From: Trichococcus sp. K1Tr
GTDB taxonomy: Bacteria; Bacillota; Bacilli; Lactobacillales; Aerococcaceae
Assembly (NCBI RefSeq): GCF_028309625.1
Contig: NZ_JAQMHR010000011.1
Location: 23,108-87,107, forward strand
Reading direction: 5' to 3'
DNA: 64,000 nt
Shown piece after piece: positions 8,759 to 16,911 of the stretch. The position numbers and the translations under genes were made by a program. A model generated the notes under the pieces. It had not been told where the DNA came from and ran no database searches. It worked only from the letters and a program-made list of their open reading frames with translations. Positions within the stretch are counted from its first letter, which is position 1. Each line of letters starts with the position of its first letter.

Positions 8759-8815
8759 CTTTTACGGACAATGAGGTTGCGCGGCAACTTTCGTTGTCCG
8801 TTTTCCGTAAAAGCT
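8757..8815 (+). terminator. Long hairpin overlapping gntR stop
   Basis: The repeat AGCTTTTACGGACAA ... TTGTCCG-TTTT-CCGTAAAAGCT, with an inner stem GGTTGC/GCAAC, begins inside the stop codon. Only three Ts follow, so it may be a weak terminator or a 3'-end stabiliser. Confidence 0.55.
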
Positions 8816-8872
8816 TTGCGTTACAATAATGAAAACGCTATACTAGGTATATTAACTTGTTGAGGTGATGAC

Positions 8873-9862
8873 ATGTATCAACCGGCACAAAACAGATATG
8901 ACAAAATGATTTATAACCGCGTAGGCAACAGCGGTCTGAAACTGCCTGCCATTTCCCTAGGGCTTTGGCATAACTTCGGCGAGGTGGATCTGTTCGAAAA
9001 CTCGCGCAAAATGGTCCAACGCGCCTTCGATCTGGGGATCACCCATTTCGATTTGGCGAACAACTACGGTCCGCCTCCAGGCAGCGCGGAAGAAACATTC
9101 GGCAAGATTTTGAAAAAGGACTTCCTGCCTTACCGGGATGAAATGATCATTTCCAGCAAGGCCGGCTATGATATGTGGCCCGGACCTTATGGGGAATGGG
9201 GCTCCAAAAAGTATTTGACGGCGAGCCTTGATCAAAGTCTGAAACGGATGGGGCTTGATTATGTGGATATTTTTTATTCGCATCGTCCGGATCCGGAAAC
9301 ACCATTCGAAGAAACTGCGCAAGCATTGGATCTGATGGTCCGTCAAGGGAAAGCACTATATATCGGTATTTCCAGCTATTCTGCGGAGCAGACCACTGAA
9401 ATTACAGCCATCTTCAAAGACTTGAAGACGCCGTTCATCATCCATCAACCGGTTTACAACATGTACAACCGTTGGATCGAGGATGGCCTGCAGGATGTTT
9501 TGACGGCCAACAAGTTGGGCTCCATCGCCTTCAGCCCGTTGGCGCAAGGCATGCTGACCGACCGTTATTTGCATGGTATTCCGGAAGATTCACGTGCGGG
9601 CAGATCTTCTTCACCGTTCCTGAATGCGGAAGGGGTGCAGGTAACCATCGAGAAATCACGCGCTCTGAACGAAATCGCGCAAAGACGCGGACAAACATTG
9701 GCTGAGATGGCCGTGGCTTGGATTCTCCGCGACGGGAAAGTCACGAGCGTACTGATCGGCGCCAGCAGAGTGAGCCAAATCGATGACAACGTAAAAGCGT
9801 TGGAGAACCTTGATTTCAGCAATGAAGAATTGGATGAAATCGAAGCGGTATTGGCAAAATAA
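8873..9862 (+). CDS. Aldo/keto reductase, YghZ-like
   Basis: A 329-residue NADPH-dependent aldo/keto reductase of the YghZ/Kv-beta-like group, whose E. coli member reduces L-glyceraldehyde 3-phosphate and methylglyoxal. Family marks are RVGNSGLKLPAISLGLW at the N-terminus, DLANNYGPPPGSAEE around the catalytic Asp/Tyr, the catalytic Lys in ISSKAGYD, and the C-terminal coenzyme-binding VLIGASRVSQIDDN. The GGPxPGSAEE-type insertion favours the YghZ branch over simple Kv-beta reductases. The gene is a single unit with a following terminator. A detoxification role for sugar-derived aldehydes is inference. Confidence 0.88.
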   Translation: MYQPAQNRYDKMIYNRVGNSGLKLPAISLGLWHNFGEVDLFENSRKMVQRAFDLGITHFDLANNYGPPPGSAEETFGKILKKDFLPYRDEMIISSKAGYDMWPGPYGEWGSKKYLTASLDQSLKRMGLDYVDIFYSHRPDPETPFEETAQALDLMVRQGKALYIGISSYSAEQTTEITAIFKDLKTPFIIHQPVYNMYNRWIEDGLQDVLTANKLGSIAFSPLAQGMLTDRYLHGIPEDSRAGRSSSPFLNAEGVQVTIEKSRALNEIAQRRGQTLAEMAVAWILRDGKVTSVLIGASRVSQIDDNVKALENLDFSNEELDEIEAVLAK

Positions 9863-9874
9863 TAAAGTAGGAAC

Positions 9875-9918
9875 GGCTTCCCGAAGCGATGTTATGCATC
9901 GTTCGGGGAGCTTTTTTT
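9875..9918 (+). terminator. Rho-independent terminator
   Basis: GCTTCCCGAAGCGATG/GCATCGTTCGGGGAGC stem with a TTAT loop and seven following Ts, just after the aldo/keto reductase. Confidence 0.88.
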
Positions 9919-9965
9919 GCTGTTCGAAGACCGTAATTACCTCAGTGCGCAGGCATCATGAACAG

Positions 9966-10062
9966 AAAATAGTATTACTATTTTGCAGAAATCTGCTTGC
10001 AGACAATCAGAATGTTGGGTAAAGTGGATAAGTACGCCCGGATTGTTCATCAGCAACAATCC
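9966..10062. promoter_or_regulatory. Palindromes upstream of EamA transporter
   Basis: AAAATAGTATTACTATTTT (9966-9984) is a perfect 19-bp palindrome. It is followed by GCAGAAATCTGC and by a hairpin GGATTGTT/AACAATCC (10040-10062) in the leader before the transporter start at 10103. These look like operator and leader structures; the binding regulator is unknown. Confidence 0.45.
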
Positions 10063-10102
10063 AATCAGGCAAGCATCTTTATTCATAGAAAGGGGCAGTG
10101 AT

Positions 10103-10996
10103 ATGACAGACAGAAGAAAGGGACAGATCGGACTTATTTTTGTGACGATGATATGGGGTTCGGGATTCGTCGTGAGCGCCATATCTTTGGAGTATTTTTC
10201 CCCCTACCAAATATTGACCATGCGTTTTTTGTTGGCATTTATACTGATGGGTGCAATTTTTTTCGGCCAGCTGAAGCATGCGACCAAAAAGACTTATCTA
10301 AAAGGCATAGGTCTCGGAACCATCCTTTACCTGGCTTTCTTGTTTCAGACGGTGGGGCTGGTCTACACGACCCCTTCGAAGAACGCGTTCCTTACCGCCT
10401 TCAATGTCGTGTTGGTGCCGTTCATAGGCGCACTGTTCTTCAAGAGGAAAGTGACGGCCCCGGCCATCGTGGGCGCGCTGTTGTCGATCGGCGGCATCGC
10501 CGTCATTTCCCTTACCGACTTCCACAGTGTAAACTTCGGGGATATGTTGACGCTGGTTTGCGCTCTGTTGTTCGCCTTGCAGATCATCTTCACGAACCGG
10601 TTCGTGCTAGGTGAAAACATTTATGCATTGACCACCATCCAGATGGGCACTGCCACTCTCTTAGGGGTGCTCGTATCGCTCGCAAGGGGAGAATTTTTGT
10701 TTCCGGCAGCCGCGGAAGGCTACTTTTCCATCATTTATTTGGGAACGGTCAGCACGATGCTGGGCTTTCTGATCCAAACGGCCTCGCAGCAGTTCACCAA
10801 AGAAACGGAAACAGCCATCATCCTGTCGTTGGAGGCCGTGTTCGGAATGGTCGCTTCGGCGCTTTTTCTGAAGGAAGAGATTACGTTGCGGATGCTTATC
10901 GGAGCAGCGCTGATTCTGGCCGGCGTGCTTGTGGTGGAACTGAAGCCGAAGACAACCTTGACAGAACGACAGTCCATTAAGGATGTCCAGGACTGA
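10103..10996 (+). CDS. EamA-family (DMT superfamily) transporter
   Basis: A 297-residue inner-membrane protein with about ten hydrophobic segments and two EamA repeats. The first repeat begins GLIFVTMIWGSGFVVSAISLE, and the second has IYLGTVSTMLGFLIQTASQ and ILSLEAVFGMVASALFLKEE, a typical DMT signature. Start ATG 10103 has AGAAAGGGG seven bases upstream; the longer frame from 9983 has none. Family members export metabolites or amino acids. The substrate cannot be told from sequence. Confidence 0.88.
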   Translation: MTDRRKGQIGLIFVTMIWGSGFVVSAISLEYFSPYQILTMRFLLAFILMGAIFFGQLKHATKKTYLKGIGLGTILYLAFLFQTVGLVYTTPSKNAFLTAFNVVLVPFIGALFFKRKVTAPAIVGALLSIGGIAVISLTDFHSVNFGDMLTLVCALLFALQIIFTNRFVLGENIYALTTIQMGTATLLGVLVSLARGEFLFPAAAEGYFSIIYLGTVSTMLGFLIQTASQQFTKETETAIILSLEAVFGMVASALFLKEEITLRMLIGAALILAGVLVVELKPKTTLTERQSIKDVQD

Positions 10997-11031
10997 AGGT
11001 AATGGCAGTTTTTACGCTATCAACATGCAAT

Positions 11032-11080
11032 AAAAGAAGGTGGACCGTAAATCATCCGGATTTACGGTCCACCTTCTTTT
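11032..11080. terminator. Bidirectional terminator
   Basis: A 21-bp stem (AAAAGAAGGTGGACCGTAAA and its complement) with a short loop lies between the convergent transporter and aldose epimerase genes. Confidence 0.92.
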
Positions 11081-11088
11081 ATTAGCTA

Positions 11089-12138
11089 TCAGTCTTGGAT
11101 TTCGAATTTGTAGATTGTTTCAGCCGAATAGACTTCATCCGGTCGGAGCGTGATGTCGCCGAAGCCTTCTTGGTTGATGGCGTCAGGCAATGCCTGCGTC
11201 TCCAAGGTGATGCCCGCGTATTGGATGACCGGGCTGCCGGAGATCGTGTACTTATCGATGGCGGCGTTATGCATATAAATCACGACGCAATCCTGATCCG
11301 TATACATTTTGACGGTTCGGCCGGATTCCACATCGCTGAGGATCGCATCAGGGTTTCCATCATCGTGCTGCAGCAGGAAAGGATGGTCGAAGCCGGCGAC
11401 TTTTTGGGTCTGCGGGTGGTTCTGTTCAGCGGCAACTGTAAGTTTTCCTCCATTGCGGAAGTCAAAAGCGGTCCCTTCTGCAGGCAACAAGGCTCCGGTG
11501 GGAAGGTTGCCGTCGCCCAATTCGGCAAAAACGGCGCTGTTCAGTTGCAGATCGTGCTGCAGGATTGGTTTGCTGATGTCGCCGCTCAGGTTGAAGTAGA
11601 CATGATTGGTCGGGTTGAACAAAGTCGCCTGATCCGTCGTTGCCCGATAAGTGACTTTCCATTCGTTCTCGGCAGTGAGCGTATAGCTGACCGTTACCGA
11701 AAGTGTTCCGGGATAGCCGTTGGCGCCGTCCGCGTCGGTCGTTGTGAAATGGATGCTGGCTTCATCAGCGGATGCCTGGATCTCCGCATCCCAGACATGC
11801 GTATCCAATCCAGCCGGCCCTCCATGGAGCTGATTGCCCCCCTCATTCACGACCAATTGATGCGCCGTTCCGTCCAGATCAAAAGCCCCTTTGGTGATGC
11901 GTCCGGCGATCCGGCCGATAGTGGCTCCGTAATACGGGCGATGCGTCACGTAATCATCCAACGAATCCATTGCCAAAATAACGTTCTCCGTCTTTCCGTT
12001 TTTGTCAGGCATCAAAAGTTCCGTGATGGTGGCGCCGTAGGTCATCGCTGTCAGGGAGATGCCGTTCGGATTCGTCAAGGTATAAGCCACAACATCCTTT
12101 CCGTTGGCTTGCCCGATTATTGCTTCAGAAACTTTCAT
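11089..12138 (-). CDS. galM: Aldose 1-epimerase
   Basis: A 349-residue mutarotase that interconverts alpha and beta anomers of aldoses such as glucose and galactose. Visible motifs are TYGATITELLMPDKNG, the substrate-binding GRIAGRITKGAF and NEGGNQLHGGPAGLDTHVW, NPTNHVYFNLSG with the catalytic histidine, and GITLETQALPDAIN with the catalytic glutamate. Start at 12138 follows GAGAGGGGAAACAAA; the longer frame to 12201 is not supported by a ribosome site. It is monocistronic, with a cre-like site in its promoter spacer, which fits catabolite control. It probably feeds released sugars into glycolysis. Confidence 0.93.
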   Translation of the reverse strand: MKVSEAIIGQANGKDVVAYTLTNPNGISLTAMTYGATITELLMPDKNGKTENVILAMDSLDDYVTHRPYYGATIGRIAGRITKGAFDLDGTAHQLVVNEGGNQLHGGPAGLDTHVWDAEIQASADEASIHFTTTDADGANGYPGTLSVTVSYTLTAENEWKVTYRATTDQATLFNPTNHVYFNLSGDISKPILQHDLQLNSAVFAELGDGNLPTGALLPAEGTAFDFRNGGKLTVAAEQNHPQTQKVAGFDHPFLLQHDDGNPDAILSDVESGRTVKMYTDQDCVVIYMHNAAIDKYTISGSPVIQYAGITLETQALPDAINQEGFGDITLRPDEVYSAETIYKFEIQD

Positions 12139-12227
12139 TTTGTTTCCCCTCTCGTGGTTGCTTAGATTTGAGCGAATGCACACATCCGCTGTATTTTTCA
12201 CTGAAATTGTAGATAAGTTTCCACTCT

Positions 12228-12256
12228 ATTGTAAGCGTTTGAATTTTGTAAAGCAA
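12228..12256 (-). promoter_or_regulatory. galM promoter with cre-like site
   Basis: On the minus strand TTGCTT (12251-12256) and TACAAT (12228-12233) are 17 bp apart. TGTAAGCGTTTGAA (12230-12243, plus strand) matches the CcpA cre consensus with two mismatches and overlaps the spacer. Confidence 0.6.
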
Positions 12257-12379
12257 CAAAAATAGTAAAATATTTTATAATTTAAGTAAATATTTACTGA
12301 TGGTTGTGACTTCATCAAAAAAAGTGCTGCATTTCAGCAGAAAATGCCTGAAAAACATGTTTCCGGTAACTGAAAGCGG

Positions 12380-12491
12380 TATAATGGGAAGAAGTGCGGG
12401 CATGCTGGATCATGACAAATCGGACGTCTTTTCATCTTGGTTCCGAGGGTGGCAACGCACGCGAAAACTAACCAATTGGAGTGATAAATTT
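12380..12491 (+). promoter_or_regulatory. Promoter and leader of ROK kinase with T-box-like motif
   Basis: TATAAT at 12380-12385 is the likely -10. The leader contains AGGGTGGCAACGC at 12446-12458, close to the T-box consensus AGGGTGGNACCGCG. The palindrome CCAATTGG just downstream overlaps the ribosome site TTGGAG. The leader is only about 100 nt, too short for a canonical T-box with Stem I, so this may be a remnant or a coincidence. Confidence 0.35.
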
Positions 12492-13352
12492 ATGCTAGTA
12501 GGTGGAATTGAAGCAGGCGGAACAAAATTTGTGTGCGCCATCGGAAATGAAAAGAATGAGTTGTTGGAACGGGTCGCTTTCCCGACGACTACGCCGGAAG
12601 AAACATTGGAGCAGGTGTTTGCTTTCTTTGATCGTTTTGATTTAGCTGCAATCGGAATCGGTTCCTTCGGGCCGATCGACGTCAACGCAGACTCGGAAAC
12701 ATATGGCCATATTCTCTCCACGCCAAAGTTGGCCTGGAAAGATTTTGATTTCCTTGGTGCCATGAAAGCAAGATATGCCGTTCCGATGGGGTGGACGACT
12801 GATGTGAACGGTGCTGCCTTGGGCGAATCCGCTCTGGGCGCCGCAAAAGGGATGAAGAACATCATGTACATCACAATCGGCACAGGTGTTGGAGCCGGTG
12901 CGATCGTCGACGGGAAAATCCTGCAAGGCATCGGGCATCCGGAAATGGGGCATATGTTGGTGCGTCCGCATGAAGATGACCACTATGAAGGTTTCTGTCC
13001 TTATCACGGCAATTGCCTTGAAGGCATGGCTGCCGGTCCTTCAATAGACGGACGGTTGGGTAAAGCCGGTAAAGATGTTGAGCCTACCGATGCGGTTTGG
13101 GATTACATTGCTTACTATATCGCGCAAGCTTTGGAAGCCTACACGGTCATTCTGCGTCCGGAGCGTATTGTATTGGGCGGCGGTGTCATGAAGGTTCCTG
13201 GTATGCTTGATAATATCAAAGCGAAATTTACGAAGCTGCTTGCCGATTATGTGCCGGTCCCTGCTGTCGATGATTACCTGGTGCTGCCGGGCTTGGGCGA
13301 CGATGCTGGTATTACCGGTGCGATTATTCTGGCGAATGAAGTAAAAGCATAA
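12492..13352 (+). CDS. ROK-family sugar kinase (fructokinase-like)
   Basis: A 286-residue ATP-dependent hexokinase of the ROK family. The N-terminal phosphate loop is GGIEAGGTKFVCAIG, the second ATP motif is ITIGTGVGAGAIVDGKILQG, and the zinc-binding ROK signature is GFCPYHGNCLEGMAAGPSI. The motif order and size match Firmicutes ScrK/GmuE-type fructokinases, which phosphorylate fructose to fructose 6-phosphate. The start MLVGGIEAGG at 12492 has GGAG ten bases upstream. It faces manA across a shared terminator; together they would convert fructose and mannose 6-phosphate to glycolytic intermediates. Confidence 0.9.
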   Translation: MLVGGIEAGGTKFVCAIGNEKNELLERVAFPTTTPEETLEQVFAFFDRFDLAAIGIGSFGPIDVNADSETYGHILSTPKLAWKDFDFLGAMKARYAVPMGWTTDVNGAALGESALGAAKGMKNIMYITIGTGVGAGAIVDGKILQGIGHPEMGHMLVRPHEDDHYEGFCPYHGNCLEGMAAGPSIDGRLGKAGKDVEPTDAVWDYIAYYIAQALEAYTVILRPERIVLGGGVMKVPGMLDNIKAKFTKLLADYVPVPAVDDYLVLPGLGDDAGITGAIILANEVKA

Positions 13353-13373
13353 TAAACGATCGAATCAGCAACA

Positions 13374-13424
13374 GAAAAAGCGGCCCTTCCTGACGAAGCT
13401 ATCGTCAGGAAGGGGCCGCTTTAT
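13374..13424. terminator. Bidirectional terminator
   Basis: The stem AAAGCGGCC-CTTCCTGACGA/TCGTCAGGAAGGGGCCGCTTT lies between the convergent ROK kinase and manA. Confidence 0.9.
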
Positions 13425-13429
13425 TATTC

Positions 13430-14389
13430 TCAGCTGTTTTTCGGTCCGGGATTGGATGCTACCAGTTCCATTTTGCCGGATAGGGACCAAGTCGAAACGG
13501 TCGCAGGCAAGATGAAGTGGTAGCCTTTTTGCAACGGATAGGCTTTTCCGTCGACAGTCAGGGTGCCGCTACCTTCGATGACGCTTCCCAAGGTGTAGGG
13601 AGCCGTCTTTTTGAAGGCCATTTCCGAAAGGATGTCCCATTTATAGACAGTGAAATAGTCGCTTTCGATGAAAGTCGTCACGGTATTGCCATCCACTGTG
13701 GTTGTTTCGAAATGGTTCGCAGGATCCGTGTGCGGGATCATCGACACATCGATGGATTGTTGGATGTGCAGGTCACGGGTTTTGCCTTGATCGTCCTTGC
13801 GGTCAAAGTCGTAGACGCGGTAAGTTGTGTTGCTGCTCTGTTGCGTCTCCAGAATCGTGATACCGCCGCCGATGGCATGGATGGTGCCGCTTGGTACGAA
13901 GAAGAAGTCGCCTTTTTTTACTTTGACGTGGCGCAGCAAGGTATCCCAATTGCCTTCCGCAATCATTTCGGAAAACTGTTCTTTTGTTTGGGCATTGTGT
14001 CCGTAGATGATTTCGGAATCGTCATCGGCATCAATGATGTACCAGCATTCCGTTTTCCCCAACTCGCCTTCATGCTTCAGTCCATAAGCGTCATCGGGAT
14101 GCACTTGGACGGATAAGGCTTCTGCAGCATCGATGATTTTGGTCAGCAATGGGAAGACGGGCGAAGTCGGGTTTTCGAACAGTTCAGGATGCTCCGCATA
14201 GAGGACATCCAGTTTGGTGCCGGCATATTGGCCGTTTTCCACGGCTCCGGTGCCATCCGGATGGGCGCTGATCGCCCAACATTCCCCGGTATGGTCGCTG
14301 GGAATGTCGTAACCGTAGATGTCGCGCAGCTTTGTGCCGCCCCAGATTTTTTCCTGCAGGACAGGTTGGATGAACAATGGCTCTTGCAT
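13430..14389 (-). CDS. manA: Mannose-6-phosphate isomerase, class I
   Basis: A 319-residue zinc enzyme that interconverts mannose 6-phosphate and fructose 6-phosphate. Cupin metal ligands are visible in SVQVHPDDAYG, KTECWYII and PSGTIHAIGGGITILETQQSS, the last being the type I PMI signature. The short length (about 315-325) is usual for Firmicutes. The ATG at 14389 has AGGAGG six bases upstream and a promoter about 20 bp above. It is convergent with the ROK kinase and is preceded by a large fold-back sequence. Confidence 0.94.
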   Translation of the reverse strand: MQEPLFIQPVLQEKIWGGTKLRDIYGYDIPSDHTGECWAISAHPDGTGAVENGQYAGTKLDVLYAEHPELFENPTSPVFPLLTKIIDAAEALSVQVHPDDAYGLKHEGELGKTECWYIIDADDDSEIIYGHNAQTKEQFSEMIAEGNWDTLLRHVKVKKGDFFFVPSGTIHAIGGGITILETQQSSNTTYRVYDFDRKDDQGKTRDLHIQQSIDVSMIPHTDPANHFETTTVDGNTVTTFIESDYFTVYKWDILSEMAFKKTAPYTLGSVIEGSGTLTVDGKAYPLQKGYHFILPATVSTWSLSGKMELVASNPGPKNS

Positions 14390-14409
14390 ATTTTTCCTCC
14401 TAGGTTTGA

Positions 14410-14438
14410 GTAGTAAATTTTCTTGATGAATTGAACAA
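14410..14438 (-). promoter_or_regulatory. manA promoter
   Basis: On the minus strand TTGTTC (14433-14438) and TACTAC (14410-14415) are 17 bp apart, just upstream of the manA ribosome site. Confidence 0.5.
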
Positions 14439-14479
14439 AGCGCAGATTAACAAAATGCATTATGCATCTAAAAAGATGT

Positions 14480-14661
14480 CTAGCGGTCCAAGCCTGCCTC
14501 TCGGAAATTAGATAAATCTGACCCATTGCGCTCTGCGATGCTCATTTGCATGGGGCTCTTAGGGATTCATCCCTTAGAGCCCCAGTACAAGGTGACCGTA
14601 GGGAACGTTGCGAGGCCAGATTTCCTAAATTTCTTTCGAGGCAGAGCTGGCTTGGACCGCT
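14480..14661. repeat. 182-bp imperfect fold-back element
   Basis: The ends AGCGGTCCAAGCC and GGCTTGGACCGCT are exact inverted repeats. Homology continues inward (CTGCCTC..GGAAATTAGATAAATCTG against CAGATTTCCTAAATTTC..GAGGCAGAG). The centre holds a separate strong hairpin, GGGGCTCTTAGGG/CCCTTAGAGCCCC at about 14554-14585. No target-site duplication is visible. It starts 4 bp after the gntR stop and could be a MITE-like element, a terminator complex or a structured RNA. Confidence 0.65.
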
Positions 14662-14665
14662 TTTC

Positions 14666-15379
14666 CTATTGTTTGATGATATCGGTGATGGTGTAGGAAC
14701 GTGTATCGAAGCGGCTGCGGGAAGTCGAGTATTCGAAAGGAGTCCCGTTCGTGAGATAAACGACCTGTTCCACTTCAAGGATCGGAGTATTCGCATCGCA
14801 TTCCAGTTCTTGCCAATCCAGTTCATTGGATCGGTCGGCGTGGATTTTTCGGTAGGCGCCGCCGATTTTCAGCCCTAAGGTATCGCGGATATGGTCGTAG
14901 ATGGAATGGTGGATGATGTCCTCCGTCAGGTTCTTCACCAATCCGGCCACAAAGTAGGTGTTTTCAAGTATATACGGTTTGTCGTCGATGATCCGTAGCC
15001 GCTGCAGATGATAGACAGGCTGATTATCTTCCAGCATCAACAAGGCTTGGATCGTTTTTGGGGGAAACATGATATCGAATAGGATGATTTTGCTCTTTAC
15101 AGTCTTGTTCGGGAACTGTTTGGACAAGCCGGCGTATTCATCTGCTTTGGAATCTCCGCTGTTCCAGAGGGCGCTCTTGATGACGAAGGTGCCGACACCC
15201 CGTTTGCGGAAAATCAGTCCTTCCATTGCGATCATGTCGATGGCTTTCTTTAAGGTCATCCGGCTGACGCCGAATTCTTCCGCCAAGGCGATCTGGTCCG
15301 GGAGCATTTCATCTTCCGCATATTCGCCGTCAGCGATGCGGCGCCGCAATTCATCCGCTATTTCTTCATATTTTTTCAT
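14666..15379 (-). CDS. GntR-family transcriptional regulator (HutC type)
   Basis: A 237-residue regulator with an N-terminal winged helix (MKKYEEIADELRRRIADGEY ... SRMTLKKAIDMIAMEGLIFRKRGVGTFVIK) and a C-terminal UTRA effector domain. It is a paralogue of the regulator at 8027-8758. It lies downstream of the GH1-EIIC operon on the same strand with its own promoter, and a GT-N4-AC palindrome suited to this family sits at +6 to +19 of that operon. It is therefore the probable controller of the GH1-EIIC genes. Start ATG 15379 has the ribosome site GGGAGGATCG about 7 bases upstream. Confidence 0.9.
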   Translation of the reverse strand: MKKYEEIADELRRRIADGEYAEDEMLPDQIALAEEFGVSRMTLKKAIDMIAMEGLIFRKRGVGTFVIKSALWNSGDSKADEYAGLSKQFPNKTVKSKIILFDIMFPPKTIQALLMLEDNQPVYHLQRLRIIDDKPYILENTYFVAGLVKNLTEDIIHHSIYDHIRDTLGLKIGGAYRKIHADRSNELDWQELECDANTPILEVEQVVYLTNGTPFEYSTSRSRFDTRSYTITDIIKQ

Positions 15380-15419
15380 TAGAGTCGATCCTCCCGGGAA
15401 TTACACGATTTCATTCCCC

Positions 15420-15451
15420 ATTATACCGTAATGGCTAGACTTGAAACAAGT
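15420..15451 (-). promoter_or_regulatory. gntR promoter and candidate operator
   Basis: On the minus strand TTGTTT (15444-15449) and TATAAT (15420-15425) are 18 bp apart. The palindrome ACTTGAAACAAGT (15439-15451) covers the -35 box and may be an autoregulatory operator. Confidence 0.5.
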
Positions 15452-15480
15452 TAACCTTTACATTTGGCTGATTAAGGAAA

Positions 15481-15519
15481 GGCAAATGGCCCGAAGCAGG
15501 TTGCCTCGGGCCATTTGCT
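15481..15519 (-). terminator. Terminator of GH1-EIIC operon
   Basis: The stem GCAAATGGCCCGA/TCGGGCCATTTGC lies downstream of the EIIC stop on the minus strand. The trailing T-rich stretch (CTTTCCTT) is short. Confidence 0.75.
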
Positions 15520-15557
15520 CAAAAAATCAGAGAATGCAGTTTCCGGAATGAATCAGC

Positions 15558-16886
15558 TTAGTTTTTTGATTGCGCGCCTTGCAAGGAAGTGCGCTCAGGT
15601 GCTTGCTCATCATCCTCGACAGTGAGTGCCAAATTCGCTTTATCGACAACCTTCAGGAATGGATACCACATCACTCCGACGATTGCGAAGTCGATCAGCT
15701 GAAGCACGCCGCCCATAACCGAGTTGGTGGCCATCATACCGCTGAAGAACAACGGAACAGTCCAAGGAACCGTTACGCCTGTTGGAGTAGGGAACAAACC
15801 GGATGCCATCGACAAGTAATTGACGGTCGTTACGATCAGCGGTGTCAATACCCAAGGGATCAGGATGGAGGCATTCAATACGATCGGCAAGCCGAAGATG
15901 ACAGGCTCGTTTACGTTGAATATTCCAGGTCCGATCGCCAGCCGACCGATGTCTTTCATTTGTCTGCTCTTCATGACGAAAGCCATCAAGATGACTACCA
16001 TCAATGTCATACCGGAACCGCCCAGGCCGACAGTGAATGTCTCCATGAAAGGTTTCGTGATGATGTGCGGCAGTGCTTCGCCGGCTTTAAAAGCATCCAG
16101 GTTTTCCAGAGCCAAGGTGTTCCAGATCGGGTCCATAACGGAGTTGACGATGATTTGGCCGTGAAGACCGAAGAACCACAGGATTTGGACAAAGAACAAG
16201 GAAAGCAGGGTTGCGGGCAAGCCGCTGCCTAAACCTACCAACGGTTTTTGGATGACGGTGTAGACCACATCATGCAAGTTTGTCGTGAACACGCCGGAAA
16301 CAAAGGCATTCACAAACAAGAAGATGGTCAGAGTCGAAATGGCAGGGATCAGGGAAGCGAAAGAACGGGCAACGGCATCAGGAACACCTTCAGGCATTTT
16401 GATGACGATGCCTTTTTTCGTGATGCGGACATAGATTTCAGCCGCAAGGAAAGCAGCCAGCATCCCGATGAACATCCCTTTTGCGCCCAAGCGATCCAAG
16501 GACAGCGCGCCGCTTACTTCAGCGCCGTCTGCAGTCGTGAAGCTGAAAGGTGTCAAAATCAGATAAGAAGCCAGCGAAACAGCTCCACCGAAGATGCCGT
16601 CCTCATCATAGGAACGGGTCAGGTAATACCCGATACCGAATGTGATGAAGATCGTCATGATGGACATGGTCGCATTTTGGCCGTTTCCGAAGAGACCGCC
16701 CAACGTTCCTTTCAAGTCATCGCTCCAGAAGGGCAGGTTGTTCAGCACCACTACGATGGAACCGAACATTGTCAGTGGGAAAGAAAGCATAAAAGCGTCA
16801 CGCAATACTGCCAAGTATCTGTTTGAGCCGAGCTTGCCGGCAAGCGGAGTCAATTTTTCGGCTAAATTATCAATAAAATTATTCAT
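15558..16886 (-). CDS. PTS system cellobiose-type EIIC permease (orphan)
   Basis: A 442-residue permease of the lactose/cellobiose PTS family. Motifs include LSFPLTMFGSIVVVLNNLPF near the N-terminus, ILWFFGLHGQIIV in the pore region and GIFNVNEPVIFGLPIVLN with the conserved NEP. About ten membrane segments are evident. It follows the GH1 gene by 25 bp in one operon. As in the locus at 5 kb, no EIIB or EIIA accompanies it, so it depends on components encoded elsewhere. Confidence 0.92.
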   Translation of the reverse strand: MNNFIDNLAEKLTPLAGKLGSNRYLAVLRDAFMLSFPLTMFGSIVVVLNNLPFWSDDLKGTLGGLFGNGQNATMSIMTIFITFGIGYYLTRSYDEDGIFGGAVSLASYLILTPFSFTTADGAEVSGALSLDRLGAKGMFIGMLAAFLAAEIYVRITKKGIVIKMPEGVPDAVARSFASLIPAISTLTIFLFVNAFVSGVFTTNLHDVVYTVIQKPLVGLGSGLPATLLSLFFVQILWFFGLHGQIIVNSVMDPIWNTLALENLDAFKAGEALPHIITKPFMETFTVGLGGSGMTLMVVILMAFVMKSRQMKDIGRLAIGPGIFNVNEPVIFGLPIVLNASILIPWVLTPLIVTTVNYLSMASGLFPTPTGVTVPWTVPLFFSGMMATNSVMGGVLQLIDFAIVGVMWYPFLKVVDKANLALTVEDDEQAPERTSLQGAQSKN

Positions 16887-16911
16887 TAGTCATTTTCCTC
16901 TCTTAGAAAAC

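Noticed and set aside
11095..12165. A 356-codon open frame antisense to galM
   Set aside because: A shadow of galM, whose motifs and ribosome site are clear on the minus strand.
12380..12491. A complete T-box riboswitch
   Set aside because: Only the core-like motif is present. There is no room for Stem I, and no terminator/antiterminator pair is visible.
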